NCBI GenBank assembly: GCA_026645945.1
Contig: JAPKMO010000006.1
Span: 1 to 64,000, forward strand
Direction: 5' to 3'
Length of the DNA stretch: 64,000 nucleotides
Source of the DNA: Anaerolineae bacterium
GTDB taxonomy: Bacteria; Chloroflexota; Anaerolineae; Aggregatilineales; Phototrophicaceae
Under the pieces are notes generated by a model, which was not told the DNA's origin, ran no database searches, and was given only the letters and a program-made list of their open reading frames with translations. The first letter of the stretch is position 1; every line of letters begins with the position of its first letter. The position numbers were made by a program, and so were the translations under genes. Positions 27,668 through 36,612 of this stretch are shown here, piece after piece.

Positions 27668-28195
27668 TTAATCCTGAACGCCGGTATCTTCATCTTCGGG
27701 CTTCAGCTCCCATACTTCGCTGGCGATGTCAATGTATAACCGCCCATCCAGGTGGTCAATTTCGTGCTGGAAAACCCGCGCCAGCCAGCCGGAAGCCTTG
27801 ATGCGCTGCGGTTTGCCGCGCCGGTCAAAACCTTTCACGACCACCTGTTCGTGGCGGGTGACCCTGCCGACATAACCAGGAATAGACAGGCAGCCTTCGA
27901 CGCCTTCCACCATTTCCTTGCTGGTTTTGATGATCTCCGGGTTGACGAAAACGTACAGCTTTCCGGCTTCGTCGCCATATTCGGCACGGCTTTCCTCGTC
28001 GTCCGGCAGGCGCACCACGATCACACGCTGGCTGACGGCCACCTGCGGCGCGGCCAGCCCCACGCCGGGAGCATCCAGCAGGGTTTCCACCATATCATCT
28101 ACCAGCTGTTGGAACTTGCTGTCAAAACTCGTCACGCGATGGGCTTTTTTACGCAGGATGGGGTTGTCGGGTTGGATAATTTTACGGACTGCCAT
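27668..28195 (-). CDS. def: Peptide deformylase
   Basis: Removes the formyl group from the N-terminal Met of new proteins; metal-dependent and cytoplasmic. The 175 residues carry all three motifs: GVGLAAPQ (44-51), EGCLSIPG (100-107, metal-binding Cys102) and HEIDH (144-148). The length is normal. It is transcribed toward the terminator it shares with the WD40 gene. The ribosome site before the ATG is weak. Confidence 0.96.
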   Translation of the reverse strand: MAVRKIIQPDNPILRKKAHRVTSFDSKFQQLVDDMVETLLDAPGVGLAAPQVAVSQRVIVVRLPDDEESRAEYGDEAGKLYVFVNPEIIKTSKEMVEGVEGCLSIPGYVGRVTRHEQVVVKGFDRRGKPQRIKASGWLARVFQHEIDHLDGRLYIDIASEVWELKPEDEDTGVQD

Positions 28196-28265
28196 TCTCG
28201 AACGCTCGTCTGTTTAACCGGTTTCAGGTTTTTATTGTACTGCATATCGCCCGGTTTTTGCCGGG

Positions 28266-30005
28266 TCAATCGTCGCGCCGGACGCGCGGAATGCCGGGCG
28301 GGCGGGTGCTGTCTGCCGGGCCAGACGCCGACGGCGGCGGACGGCCTGCTGGCGGGTTGGGGTTAACATCCTGGGCGGCGTCCTTCAGGCTGTCGTGGTA
28401 AACCGACAGGTAATCCAGGATGGCCTGGCGCTGGCGTTTGGCTTCCGCCTCCTGCCGGCGCTGCTCCACCTGCCGCCGCCGTTCCGAAATTTCGCGCTGA
28501 ATCCGCTGCGGATAATACACGTTCTTAAAAACTTTGGCGTTCTGGACTTCCGTACCGGTCAGCAGCAGTTTAACATCGCCCATCTTAAACAGGCTGTTCA
28601 CCAGGCCGCTGGTATCGGAAATGACGTTATCAATCTGCGCCAGCAGGATTTGGTCTTCGCGGTTTTGCAGCCACAGCGGGCGTTTGTGGATGAGGGAGAT
28701 GGTTTCGTCACCGATGATATACATGTCGTTGCGCCAGTCCCAGTCGGCGGTGTAAAAAGTCACGATGCCCAGGATAATGACAAACGCGGCCATACCGATC
28801 CCTGCTGCCCCCAACGTCGAATCGCCGGACAGCCGTGAGGCCGACACGATAAACAAAACCAGCCCGGCCAGGATGATGACCGAGGGCAGCAGCACGTGGG
28901 CGAACCAGACCAGATAGTGTTTGCGGTAAACGATCTGCCCTTTTTCATTGATGGAGCGCATCCGCAGGAAACCCCCACGCCGGATGCTGCCGCTGCTGGC
29001 GGGGACATCCTGTTGGGGCGGCTGGGCGCGCCCCAGGAATTCGTCCACCTCCTTACGCATGGATTCGCGGTTCTGGTGGGCGACGGCCTGCTGGTGGCGG
29101 CTGCGGTTGGTGAAGATGATGTTCTGGACGGCGCGCGGGTCGGGGACGGTTTCCAGCACCAGGTTGCGCGTATCGCCGGATGTTTTGATGATAATCTGGC
29201 CGTAACCGAACAGCCGCGCGAAGGGGTCGGTAGGCGGGATGGCGATGTTCACTTCACGGACGGAGGCGATGGGTATCTCGCTGATATTGGTAGATACGGT
29301 GCGAATGGTGCGCCGGATGCGAATCACGCGCTGGTCGGTGATAACCACCTCATCGTTGCGCCATTCCACGTACAGGTAAATCACCAGCAGCCCCGGCACA
29401 ACGAAACCCAGGCCGGCCAGCACCACCGACAGGCCGGGAAGCGACTCCCCGGCCAGGGAAGCCAGCACGAACAGCAGCGCAGCAGCGGCCAGCGGCAGCC
29501 ACAGGTAGCCCGCGAAAGCCCACCAGTGCGCCCGGAAGGAAGCCAGCACTTTTTCGCCTTCGCGCTGGCTTTTAAAAGCCCGGCGCAGCGAGCCGCCGCT
29601 GAGCGGTGTTTTGGGAAGCTGCAAGCTGTTCTGGATGTCCGGGCGGTCGGCGACCAGGGCCGTAAAACGCTGGCGTTCGATAAAAACCACAATGGCCGTT
29701 TCAACTACCCGCAGCGTGACCGAAGCGGTAGTTTCGACAAACAGGGCGGACTCGTTGACGTAATGGCCGGGGGAAACCGTGCCGATCTCAAAACTCTGCC
29801 CGTTGGCTCCGGCCTGGCTTAACACGCCGCGCCCGGAGACGAAAAAAAACAATCCCGCGTTGGGCTGCCCCTCTTTAAACACCAGCTCGCCGGCCTCGAA
29901 GCGCAGCACCTGGGCGGCATTCGCCACGTATTCCAATTGTTCCGGCGAAAGCCGCGCCAGCAGCGGCAGCCGCCGGAGGTGAGAAACCACAAAACGGTCG
30001 GCCAT
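28266..30005 (-). CDS. Membrane protein with cNMP-binding and two PH-like (bPH2) domains
   Basis: 579 residues. An N-terminal cyclic-nucleotide-binding fold (about 5-135) contains FKEGQPNAGLFFFVSGRG and VSPGHYVNESALF. Two pairs of membrane helices follow (about 165-215 and 365-420), each leading into a bacterial PH-like domain marked by RNDEVVITDQRVIRIRR and RNDMYIIGDETISLIHKRP. The C-terminus is an Arg/Glu/Gln-rich helix, probably a coiled coil, with a Pro-rich tail. It may sense a nucleotide or the membrane state. ATG 30005 and GTG 30017 are both possible starts; neither has an ideal site. Function is unknown. Confidence 0.8.
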   Translation of the reverse strand: MADRFVVSHLRRLPLLARLSPEQLEYVANAAQVLRFEAGELVFKEGQPNAGLFFFVSGRGVLSQAGANGQSFEIGTVSPGHYVNESALFVETTASVTLRVVETAIVVFIERQRFTALVADRPDIQNSLQLPKTPLSGGSLRRAFKSQREGEKVLASFRAHWWAFAGYLWLPLAAAALLFVLASLAGESLPGLSVVLAGLGFVVPGLLVIYLYVEWRNDEVVITDQRVIRIRRTIRTVSTNISEIPIASVREVNIAIPPTDPFARLFGYGQIIIKTSGDTRNLVLETVPDPRAVQNIIFTNRSRHQQAVAHQNRESMRKEVDEFLGRAQPPQQDVPASSGSIRRGGFLRMRSINEKGQIVYRKHYLVWFAHVLLPSVIILAGLVLFIVSASRLSGDSTLGAAGIGMAAFVIILGIVTFYTADWDWRNDMYIIGDETISLIHKRPLWLQNREDQILLAQIDNVISDTSGLVNSLFKMGDVKLLLTGTEVQNAKVFKNVYYPQRIQREISERRRQVEQRRQEAEAKRQRQAILDYLSVYHDSLKDAAQDVNPNPPAGRPPPSASGPADSTRPPGIPRVRRDD

Positions 30006-30065
30006 CCTCGCAGACACTCCGCATTCTATCTATTTTGATTGTAGCGCATTTTTAAGCGCCCGCCG

Positions 30066-30533
30066 TCATGGCTCGCCGGCGATGAACTCCCCGGCGGACA
30101 GGGCGACATAACGCGAAAAATAGCGGATTAAATCCTGCCGCTCCTCGCCGGTTAGCATACTTAAAACAGCGCGCAGGTAAACCAGCACATCGGCCTGCAC
30201 CGCCAGAAAACGTTCCTGCCCGGCCTGGGTGAGCGATACCACAACCGAACGCCGGTCGGAGGTGTGCGGCTGGCGGCTGACCAACGGAGGAGTCATCGCC
30301 TCCAGGCGTTTGACCATACCGGTCATAGTCGCATTGGTGAGGTGATGCAGCCGCGCGATCTCCCCGATGGGGCAGCGGCCACCCTGTTCGACCAGCGTCT
30401 TCAGCACGTAAAACTGGGGCGGCGTCAGTTCGTGGGCGGCCAGGTTGGCGGCCAGCCGTTTTTCGGCGTCCAGCACCACGCGGAACAGCAGTGTCCAGAA
30501 GATTGTGACATCGTTCTCCAGATCAGAAACCAC
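30066..30533 (-). CDS. MarR-family transcriptional regulator
   Basis: Winged helix-turn-helix regulator, 155 residues, probably a dimer. The recognition region is PIGEIARLHHLTNATMTGMV, followed by the wing DRRSVVVSLTQAG, the hallmark of the family. The start is a GTG; an AGG lies about 11 bases upstream. The peroxiredoxin-like gene upstream on the same strand may be its target or operon partner. Confidence 0.88.
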   Translation of the reverse strand: MVSDLENDVTIFWTLLFRVVLDAEKRLAANLAAHELTPPQFYVLKTLVEQGGRCPIGEIARLHHLTNATMTGMVKRLEAMTPPLVSRQPHTSDRRSVVVSLTQAGQERFLAVQADVLVYLRAVLSMLTGEERQDLIRYFSRYVALSAGEFIAGEP

Positions 30534-30620
30534 CGGAAAAACCTGCCTGATTCAAGATCTATTTGCAGAAGTTTTGGTACAGTGTAGCGTTTTTGGCAGT
30601 ATGGCGCTAACCGGAAAAGT

Positions 30621-30647
30621 TTGCGCGAGCTGGTCAGGCTCGCGCAA
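30621..30647. terminator. Hairpin between the peroxiredoxin-like gene and marR
   Basis: TTGCGCGAG / CTCGCGCAA form a perfect 9-bp stem with a 9-base loop, 32 bases after the stop of the minus-strand gene. The T run is interrupted, so it may be a weak terminator or a regulator binding site. Confidence 0.5.
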
Positions 30648-30678
30648 AAACAAGGAGGGAAAAGCGTCCTGGGAATTT

Positions 30679-31143
30679 TCAGTCGAGGGCCGCCAGTACG
30701 TCCAGCATTTCCTGGATTTTCGGCCAGACGCGCTCATCCGGCATCAGCCATTTGTGGCGGATGATGCGGCTGCGGTCAAGCAAAACCAGTCCCGGATGGT
30801 CGGTCATGTTATAACGCCGGTGTACCTCGCCGCTGACATCGGCCAGCAGCGGGAATTCCAGCGGCGTGGGGCTGCTGATGTAAAAACCGTACAGCATGTG
30901 CGGCTGGTCGCGGATCACCAGGCCGACGTTAAAGCCTTCCCGAATGAAGGTGCCGGCATGGCGCTGGAGCCAGATAATCCGGCGGATGCTGGCCGACAGC
31001 CAGATGTCGCCCAAAAAACCCAGGATCAGCCCCCTGGCTCCCATCAAATCATCCAGCTGGCGGCTCGTCTGGTTATGGTCGCCCACCCGGAAATCCGGCG
31101 CTAAAGTGTGCAGGTGTGGGCCTAACTCAAGCGTGTTGAGCAT
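30679..31143 (-). CDS. Peroxiredoxin/AhpC-TSA-like protein lacking cysteine
   Basis: A thioredoxin-fold protein of the AhpC/TSA group by its order of elements: LAPDFRVGDHNQ at the start, GARGLILGFLGDIW, then FPLLADVSGEVHRRYN and HPGLVLLDRSRIIRHKW. In active family members a peroxidatic Cys follows the GD/PxxxTP turn; here the segment reads GDIWLSASIRRI and the whole 154-residue chain has no Cys. It cannot act as a classical peroxidase and may be a binding protein or pseudo-enzyme. AAGGATGG precedes the ATG, and an extended -10 box lies 31-36 bases upstream. Confidence 0.75.
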   Translation of the reverse strand: MLNTLELGPHLHTLAPDFRVGDHNQTSRQLDDLMGARGLILGFLGDIWLSASIRRIIWLQRHAGTFIREGFNVGLVIRDQPHMLYGFYISSPTPLEFPLLADVSGEVHRRYNMTDHPGLVLLDRSRIIRHKWLMPDERVWPKIQEMLDVLAALD

Positions 31144-31173
31144 AAAACCATCCTTCTTTCATTGACTAAAATC

Positions 31174-31182
31174 ATTATACCA
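31174..31182 (-). promoter_or_regulatory. Extended -10 promoter of the peroxiredoxin-like gene
   Basis: On the minus strand TGGTATAAT gives an extended -10 element about 31 bases before the start codon. No clear -35 is seen, which is usual for extended -10 promoters. Confidence 0.55.
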
Positions 31183-31239
31183 GCGACTTTCACAATTTTG
31201 CATTAACTCTTTTGGCCTAATTTGCGGCTTTTAAGGTAC

Positions 31240-31264
31240 GTTACGCCCGTAACGCTGTTACAAT
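31240..31264 (+). promoter_or_regulatory. Palindrome and -10 box before the PAS kinase gene
   Basis: GTTACG and CGTAAC (31240-31253, 2-base gap) form a small palindrome directly before TACAAT (31259-31264). It could be an operator over the promoter of the large kinase gene. Confidence 0.35.
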
Positions 31265-31307
31265 TTACGAAAGGGCAGCATCAGAATTCAGGCTGCGCGA
31301 TTGAGCC

Positions 31308-34300
31308 ATGCTCTTAAACCAAGAACACCACAGCATCATTCGGGAAAACAGCCGTGACGAGGCCGCCTACCAGCGCATTATGGCCGTGTTCGATTCGCTG
31401 GCCCGCGATCCAGAGGCCGACCGCCTACGGCAGGCGTTTGAAAACTCGCCCAATCCGCTTTTCGTCGTCGGGCGCGACGGGCGCATCACCGACAGCAACG
31501 CGGCCTGCGCCAGCCTGTTTGGCTACCAGCCGACCGGCCAGCCTTACCAGGATTTGCTGTGGACGAAAAACGCCGCGCTTCAGCGGCAGGTCGAAGCCGT
31601 TTTTGAGGGCCAGTCACTTGATGGTGTGCCGATCACCTACCGGGGCGCGCGCGGCCAGGCGCGTTTTATGCTTTCGCGGTTGTATCCGGTGTGGGATGCC
31701 GACGGGACGGTGCGCGAGTGCATGTTCGCCAATACGGACATCACCGAACGTAAACGCCGAGAGGACGCGGTGCGCCGGCGCGAGCGTTTTATCCAGCGCC
31801 TGCTGGAGACCAGCCCGGCGCTGGTTTACATCTACGACCTTCAGGAGGAGCGCAACGTTTACATCAACCGGCAGGTCGGCCACATCCTGGGGTACACGCC
31901 GAAGGACGTCCAGGCGATGGGAAGCGCGGTTATGCCCCGGCTGATTCACCCGGACGACCAGCCGCGCCTGCTGGCGACGCGGCGCGCCCTGGCAGAAGCC
32001 GGAGATCAGGATACGGTCGAGTTTGAGTACCGTATCAAAAAAGCTGACGGAAGTTGGCGCTGGATGTACTCCCGCGAAAGTGTTTTTATGCGCCATCCCG
32101 ACGGCAGCCCACGCCAGACTCTCGGTATGGCAGTGGACATCACCGAACGCAAACAGGCCGAAGCGGCGCAGCACCAGCAGGAAGCCTTCTTCAGCACCGT
32201 TGTGGAGACGGCCCAGGAAGGCATCTGGATTGTGGATGCCACGCTGCGGACGCTTTACGTCAACCGGCGGCTGGCCGATATGCTGGGCTTTGCGCCCAGC
32301 GAAATGCTCGATCAAAACCTGCTGGAGTTCCTAGATCAATCCGGCATGGGGCTGACCAGCGAGCAGCGCGATTCGTTATGTCAGAGCGTGCTGGCGAGCG
32401 GCAGCGCGCGGTATGATGTGGAAATGCGCCGGCGGGACGGCACGCCGCTGTGGCTGATGGTGTCGGTCACTTCCCTGACCGATACGAGCGGTCAGCCGAC
32501 CGGCTATCTGGCGATGGTGACGGACATCACCGAACGCAAGCAGGCTGAGGCCGAACTGCGCGCGGCCAGCGCCTACCACCGCAGCCTGATCGAAGTGAGC
32601 GTTGACCCGCTGGTGGTGATTTCGCTGGACGGCCTGATTCTGGATGTGAACGTGGCGGTCGAAATCGCCACCGGATACCCGCGCGCCAAGCTGCTCAACA
32701 CCCATTTTTCGTCCTACTTCACCACGCCGGAACAGGCGTGTGCCTTACAACAGCGGGCGCTGGAGACAGGGCGCGTTAAAAATGTCGAACTGGCGCTCCG
32801 CCGCCGTGACGGCACGGCGCTGACGGTCGTCTGCAATGCAGGGGTTTACCGGGACGAAGAAGGCAGCCCGCAGGGAATCCTCGCTTCCCTGCACGACATC
32901 ACCGAACGCAAGCGCGCGGAAGATGCCCTGCGCCAGAGTGAAGCGCGCAACCGCGCTCTGCTGGAAGCCATCCCCGATCTGATAATACGTTTTTCGCCGG
33001 ATGGCCGGTACGTGGATGTTAAATCCGCCAGCTACTTCCAACCCCTGCTGCCGGCTGAACAACTGATCGGCATGAATGTGCGGGATGTGCTGCCCCCTGA
33101 CCTCGTACCGCCGTTCCTGGCCTATCTGGAACAGGTACTGCAAACCAGGGAAAGTGTAGTTTACGAATACGAGATCGCCAAAGAATCCGGAACGCGCATC
33201 TATGAATCGCGCCTGGTTCCGTGCGGCGATGCCGAAGCCCTGAACATCGTGCGCGACATCACCGCCCGCAAGCACGATGAACAGGCGCTGCGCCAGCATT
33301 CCGAGCGGCTGCGGCAGGTGCTTGAGGAAATGCCGGTGATGCTGGATGCTTTTGACCAGCAGTTAAACATCGTCTTCTGGAACCGCGAGTGCGAGCGCGT
33401 GACCGGCTACAGCGCCGATGAAATCATCGGCAGCCCGCGCGCTTTAGAAATACTTTATCCCGACGCAGACCAGCGCGCGCGTATGCTGGAAGTCTGGCAC
33501 CAGGTCGGGAGTCAGTTCCGGGATATCGAATGGCCGCTGACCTGTAAAAACGGCGAGGTCAAAATCATTTCCTGGTCGAACGTCGCCGACCACTGGCTGC
33601 TGTCCGGCTGGGAATTCTGGTCTATGGGCATTGACGTAACCGAGCGTAAACGGGCCGAGGCGGCCCTGCGCGAAAGCGAGGCACGCTTCCGGGCGGTTTT
33701 TGACGCTTCCGCCGTCGGCATCGCGGTCGGCGACCCGGAGGGACACCTGTCGTTTATCAACCCGGCTTTTTGCGAGATGCTCGGCTACCGGGACAGCGAA
33801 CTGACCGGCCTCCACTACAGCCAGATCACCCACCCGGACGATCTGCCGGCGGAGCGGGATTTGGTCGCCGAACTGCTGCGAGACGAGCGCGATTATTACC
33901 AGATGGAAAAACGTTTCGTCCGGCAGGATGGCACGATCTTCTGGACGCGCATCAGCACCTCGGCCATCCGGGACAGTGACGGCCAGATTCAACACCTGCT
34001 GGCGCTGGCGCAGGACATCACCGAAACGCGCGCTGCCGCCGAGAAGGCCCTGGAGCTGGCGACCGAACGAGAGCGCGTGCAGTTAGTTACCAGTTTTATC
34101 CAGAACGCCTCGCACGAGTTCCGTACGCCGCTTTCGATCATCAATACCAGCGTTTACCTGCTGGAACGTATCACCGACCTGGAGAACCGAAAAGCGCAGT
34201 ACGAAAAAATTAACCGGCAGGTCAAACACCTGACCACGCTGGTGGAAAACCTGCTCACCATGTCGCGCCTGGACACCGAAACGCAGCTAAACCGGCAGCC

Positions 34301-34751
34301 GACCGACCTGAACGATATGCTGCGGCAGGCCGAAACCGCGTTACAGAGCGCCATCAACCAGAAGCAGCATCGCATCCGGCACGAACTGGACGAAAACCTG
34401 CCGCTGATTCCCGCCGACCGCGAAAAGCTGCATATGGCGCTGATGAACATCCTGTTTAATGCGGTGCGTTTTACCCCCATAGGGGGCGAGGTGACGCTGC
34501 AAACCTACCGCCAGAAAAACGAGGTAGTCGCGGCAGTCCACGATACTGGGGTGGGCATCTCGCCGGAGGCGGTCCGGCGCATCTTCGAGCGGTTTTATCG
34601 AGAGGACACGACGCACAGTTCGACCGGCTTCGGGCTGGGGCTGCCGATTGCCAAAAAGGCAGTTGAACTGCACGGCGGGCGCATCGAGGTGGAAAGCGAA
34701 CCGGGGCGCGGCAGCGTCTTTCGGGTGGTGCTGCCGCTGAACCAGCCCTGA
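31308..34751 (+). CDS. Seven-PAS sensor histidine kinase
   Basis: Large cytoplasmic two-component kinase, 1147 residues, no membrane segment. Seven PAS/PAC modules follow each other, each closed by a DITERK-like PAC end at residues about 144, 277, 406, 530, 650, 776 and 903. The kinase core has phospho-acceptor His936 in SHEFRTPLS, N-box near ILFNAVRFTP, DTGVGIS and GFGLGLPIAKK. No receiver domain is attached and no response regulator is adjacent. The N-terminus resembles that of the kinase at 4026-4931. Several PAS modules could bind heme, flavin or small ligands; none can be assigned. It ends before a bidirectional terminator. Confidence 0.92.
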   Translation: MLLNQEHHSIIRENSRDEAAYQRIMAVFDSLARDPEADRLRQAFENSPNPLFVVGRDGRITDSNAACASLFGYQPTGQPYQDLLWTKNAALQRQVEAVFEGQSLDGVPITYRGARGQARFMLSRLYPVWDADGTVRECMFANTDITERKRREDAVRRRERFIQRLLETSPALVYIYDLQEERNVYINRQVGHILGYTPKDVQAMGSAVMPRLIHPDDQPRLLATRRALAEAGDQDTVEFEYRIKKADGSWRWMYSRESVFMRHPDGSPRQTLGMAVDITERKQAEAAQHQQEAFFSTVVETAQEGIWIVDATLRTLYVNRRLADMLGFAPSEMLDQNLLEFLDQSGMGLTSEQRDSLCQSVLASGSARYDVEMRRRDGTPLWLMVSVTSLTDTSGQPTGYLAMVTDITERKQAEAELRAASAYHRSLIEVSVDPLVVISLDGLILDVNVAVEIATGYPRAKLLNTHFSSYFTTPEQACALQQRALETGRVKNVELALRRRDGTALTVVCNAGVYRDEEGSPQGILASLHDITERKRAEDALRQSEARNRALLEAIPDLIIRFSPDGRYVDVKSASYFQPLLPAEQLIGMNVRDVLPPDLVPPFLAYLEQVLQTRESVVYEYEIAKESGTRIYESRLVPCGDAEALNIVRDITARKHDEQALRQHSERLRQVLEEMPVMLDAFDQQLNIVFWNRECERVTGYSADEIIGSPRALEILYPDADQRARMLEVWHQVGSQFRDIEWPLTCKNGEVKIISWSNVADHWLLSGWEFWSMGIDVTERKRAEAALRESEARFRAVFDASAVGIAVGDPEGHLSFINPAFCEMLGYRDSELTGLHYSQITHPDDLPAERDLVAELLRDERDYYQMEKRFVRQDGTIFWTRISTSAIRDSDGQIQHLLALAQDITETRAAAEKALELATERERVQLVTSFIQNASHEFRTPLSIINTSVYLLERITDLENRKAQYEKINRQVKHLTTLVENLLTMSRLDTETQLNRQPTDLNDMLRQAETALQSAINQKQHRIRHELDENLPLIPADREKLHMALMNILFNAVRFTPIGGEVTLQTYRQKNEVVAAVHDTGVGISPEAVRRIFERFYREDTTHSSTGFGLGLPIAKKAVELHGGRIEVESEPGRGSVFRVVLPLNQP

Positions 34752-34760
34752 GCGACCAAA

Positions 34761-34783
34761 AACCCCGGCGGCGTGCCGGGGTT
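34761..34783. terminator. Bidirectional terminator
   Basis: A perfect 9-bp stem AACCCCGGC / GCCGGGGTT with a 5-base loop lies between the convergent PAS kinase and ferredoxin genes. On the minus strand it runs into TTTTT, making a strong terminator for the ferredoxin gene. Confidence 0.8.
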
Positions 34784-34805
34784 CTTCATCAGCCGTTTGT
34801 ATACT

Positions 34806-35156
34806 TCAGGCCAGCGCGTCGTAGCCGGGGCCTTCGGCAAAAAAGGCATAGTTGTGCTGGATGTCCTCCGTTAGGTCGAACACCTCGCCGCCCTCGTAGG
34901 TCACTTCCTGCTTGGTATCAAACGGGATACGTTTCTGGCCGGCATTCATCGTATAGGCCGACGGCACTTCTTCTTCGATGAAGATGGCCTCATAGGGGCA
35001 TTCGGGAATGCACGCGCCGCAGTCAATGCAGGTGTCGGGGTCAATGAAGTACCAGGGCCATTCGTTCTCCGGCTTGCCAGGCACGATGCACTCGACCGGG
35101 CAAACTTCTACACAGGCGCCGTCGCGCAGGCACAGGCTGGTGATGATGTGAGTCAT
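34806..35156 (-). CDS. Ferredoxin with two Fe-S clusters (FdxA-like)
   Basis: Small cytoplasmic electron carrier, 116 residues. One cluster uses the standard CIDCGACIPECP (Cys43, 46, 49, 53). The other region, CLRDGACVEVCPVEC, has Cys9, 15, 19 and 23, a spacing like the 3Fe-4S/4Fe-4S ferredoxins of the FdxA group, where the second Cys of the usual CxxC is missing. A 60-residue C-terminal extension follows the clusters. GGAG lies before the ATG. Its partner enzyme is not in this window, although hydrogenase maturation genes lie 23 kb away. Confidence 0.9.
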   Translation of the reverse strand: MTHIITSLCLRDGACVEVCPVECIVPGKPENEWPWYFIDPDTCIDCGACIPECPYEAIFIEEEVPSAYTMNAGQKRIPFDTKQEVTYEGGEVFDLTEDIQHNYAFFAEGPGYDALA

Positions 35157-35317
35157 CTATGGAGTCTCCTCAATTGAAGGTTGAACACCCCTACTGTAGC
35201 GCGCTTTTACCGTGTTTTCTGGAACTTTTGTTGGATTAAGCGTTAAGGTTTTAACCGGCGTTTTTTAGAATTTACGCCGCCGGATATTTCATTTAACCGG
35301 GGTTAACAAATACCCGG

Positions 35318-36016
35318 CTACCGGTTCGGGACGCGCTCCGGCATGGTATTGGTTTCGGCCAGCCATTCCAGGCCGCGCCGGTCGGCGATATAAACGTGCC
35401 GCCCGCGTTTTTTCAGCAGCCCGGCGTTCAGCAGGCCGCGCAGGGCGCGCCCTACCACTTCCCGCGTCGTCCCCAGGACGGCGGCAATTTCCTCCTGGGT
35501 AAGCTGGGTGGGCGCTTCGGCGATCTGGTCGGCATAGGCGGTCGATTCGTAGAGGAACAGTTTCGCCAGCCGCGAGGGGATGGAGCGGAACGTCATATCT
35601 TCCAGGCGTTCGATATACTCGCGGTTGAGGTGCGCCAGCGCCTGAACGGTATTGCTGAGCAGCACGCGCTCGGCAGCCATCAGGTTAAGCAGGCGGTCGT
35701 GGCTGATGACCAGCGCCTCGGCATTGGTGACGGCCACCGCGTTGAAGGGGTTGGGGCCGCCGTCCACCGCTGCTACTTCGTTAAAGGTGGACAGCGGGCG
35801 CAGCAGGCTGAGGGTGTGCAGGCGGCCTTCAGCATTCATCCGGTAAATACGCACCAGGCCGTCCAGCACGACATAAAAACCGGCGCAGGCTTCGCCCTCG
35901 TTAAAGATGGTCGCGCCGGCCTGGTAAACGTGCTGCCGTCCCGCCGCCTGAATCCGTTTGAGGCCGCAGGGGTCAAGACCTCGAAAATAAGGTATGGTGT
36001 TCCAGTCAATGCCCAT
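35318..36016 (-). CDS. Crp/Fnr-family transcriptional regulator
   Basis: 232 residues: an N-terminal cyclic-nucleotide-binding beta barrel (about 12-125, IFNEGEACAGFYVVLDGLVRI split for description) and a C-terminal Crp-type helix-turn-helix with LTQEEIAAVLGTTREVVGRA. The N-terminal Cys residues needed for an FNR iron-sulfur cluster are not arranged as in FNR, so it is more likely ligand- or redox-sensing in the broad CRP sense. GGAGG lies just upstream of the ATG. Confidence 0.9.
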   Translation of the reverse strand: MGIDWNTIPYFRGLDPCGLKRIQAAGRQHVYQAGATIFNEGEACAGFYVVLDGLVRIYRMNAEGRLHTLSLLRPLSTFNEVAAVDGGPNPFNAVAVTNAEALVISHDRLLNLMAAERVLLSNTVQALAHLNREYIERLEDMTFRSIPSRLAKLFLYESTAYADQIAEAPTQLTQEEIAAVLGTTREVVGRALRGLLNAGLLKKRGRHVYIADRRGLEWLAETNTMPERVPNR

Positions 36017-36043
36017 GCGCCGCCTCCGCCGCGCCGTTTAACG

Positions 36044-36493
36044 TTAAGCGAACTGCGCGATCACAATCAATACCACGATCAGCCCGGCAGCCAGCAGGCC
36101 GATGCGGCGCAGATCGCTGGCGACATACCCGTACTGCTGACGCAGTTCCTCCGGCGTGACGATTTTGGTCGGGTGCTGCAAATGGTAGCGCACGGTTTCC
36201 ATATCCAGTTCTTCCGGCTTGCCGTTGGTTTCGTCGCGGCGGGCGGCGCGGCGCTGGCTCACCCGTCCACTGCTGACGGCGACCGGCTCCGGCGCGCGGC
36301 GGGAGCGGGTTTCCGTCACCGGGCGATAGGGCGCGGCAGGCGCAGGTTTGGGCGGCGGGGCAGGTTTTTGCTGCTGGACGGGTTTTTCCGGCTCGACGGT
36401 TTCGCCGCGCTCCTCGGCGATCTGCCGCCGGGCGCGTTCGAGAGCTTCCTGAGGGAGATTAGGGGAAACGCTACGGTTTTTTCGCTTGGACAT
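36044..36493 (-). CDS. Tail-anchored hypothetical protein
   Basis: Not recognised. 149 residues: basic N-terminus, a Pro/Ala/Lys-rich disordered middle (about 35-65), an Arg-rich part, a short ordered segment (LDMETVRYHLQHPTKIVTPEEL, split for description) and one C-terminal membrane helix (IGLLAAGLIVVLIVIAQF). The chain would sit in the cytoplasm anchored by its tail. It lies between the Crp regulator and sortase on the same strand. Confidence 0.6.
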   Translation of the reverse strand: MSKRKNRSVSPNLPQEALERARRQIAEERGETVEPEKPVQQQKPAPPPKPAPAAPYRPVTETRSRRAPEPVAVSSGRVSQRRAARRDETNGKPEELDMETVRYHLQHPTKIVTPEELRQQYGYVASDLRRIGLLAAGLIVVLIVIAQFA

Positions 36494-36612
36494 AATCGGG
36501 CCTTTAGCCTTTGACGGGCGATAAATGGCCGGCGATCAAACGCCAGCCGTCAACGTTAGCTTACTGCATATCGGCAAAATTTCAAGATATGGCGGATTAA
36601 AAACCGGCGCCG

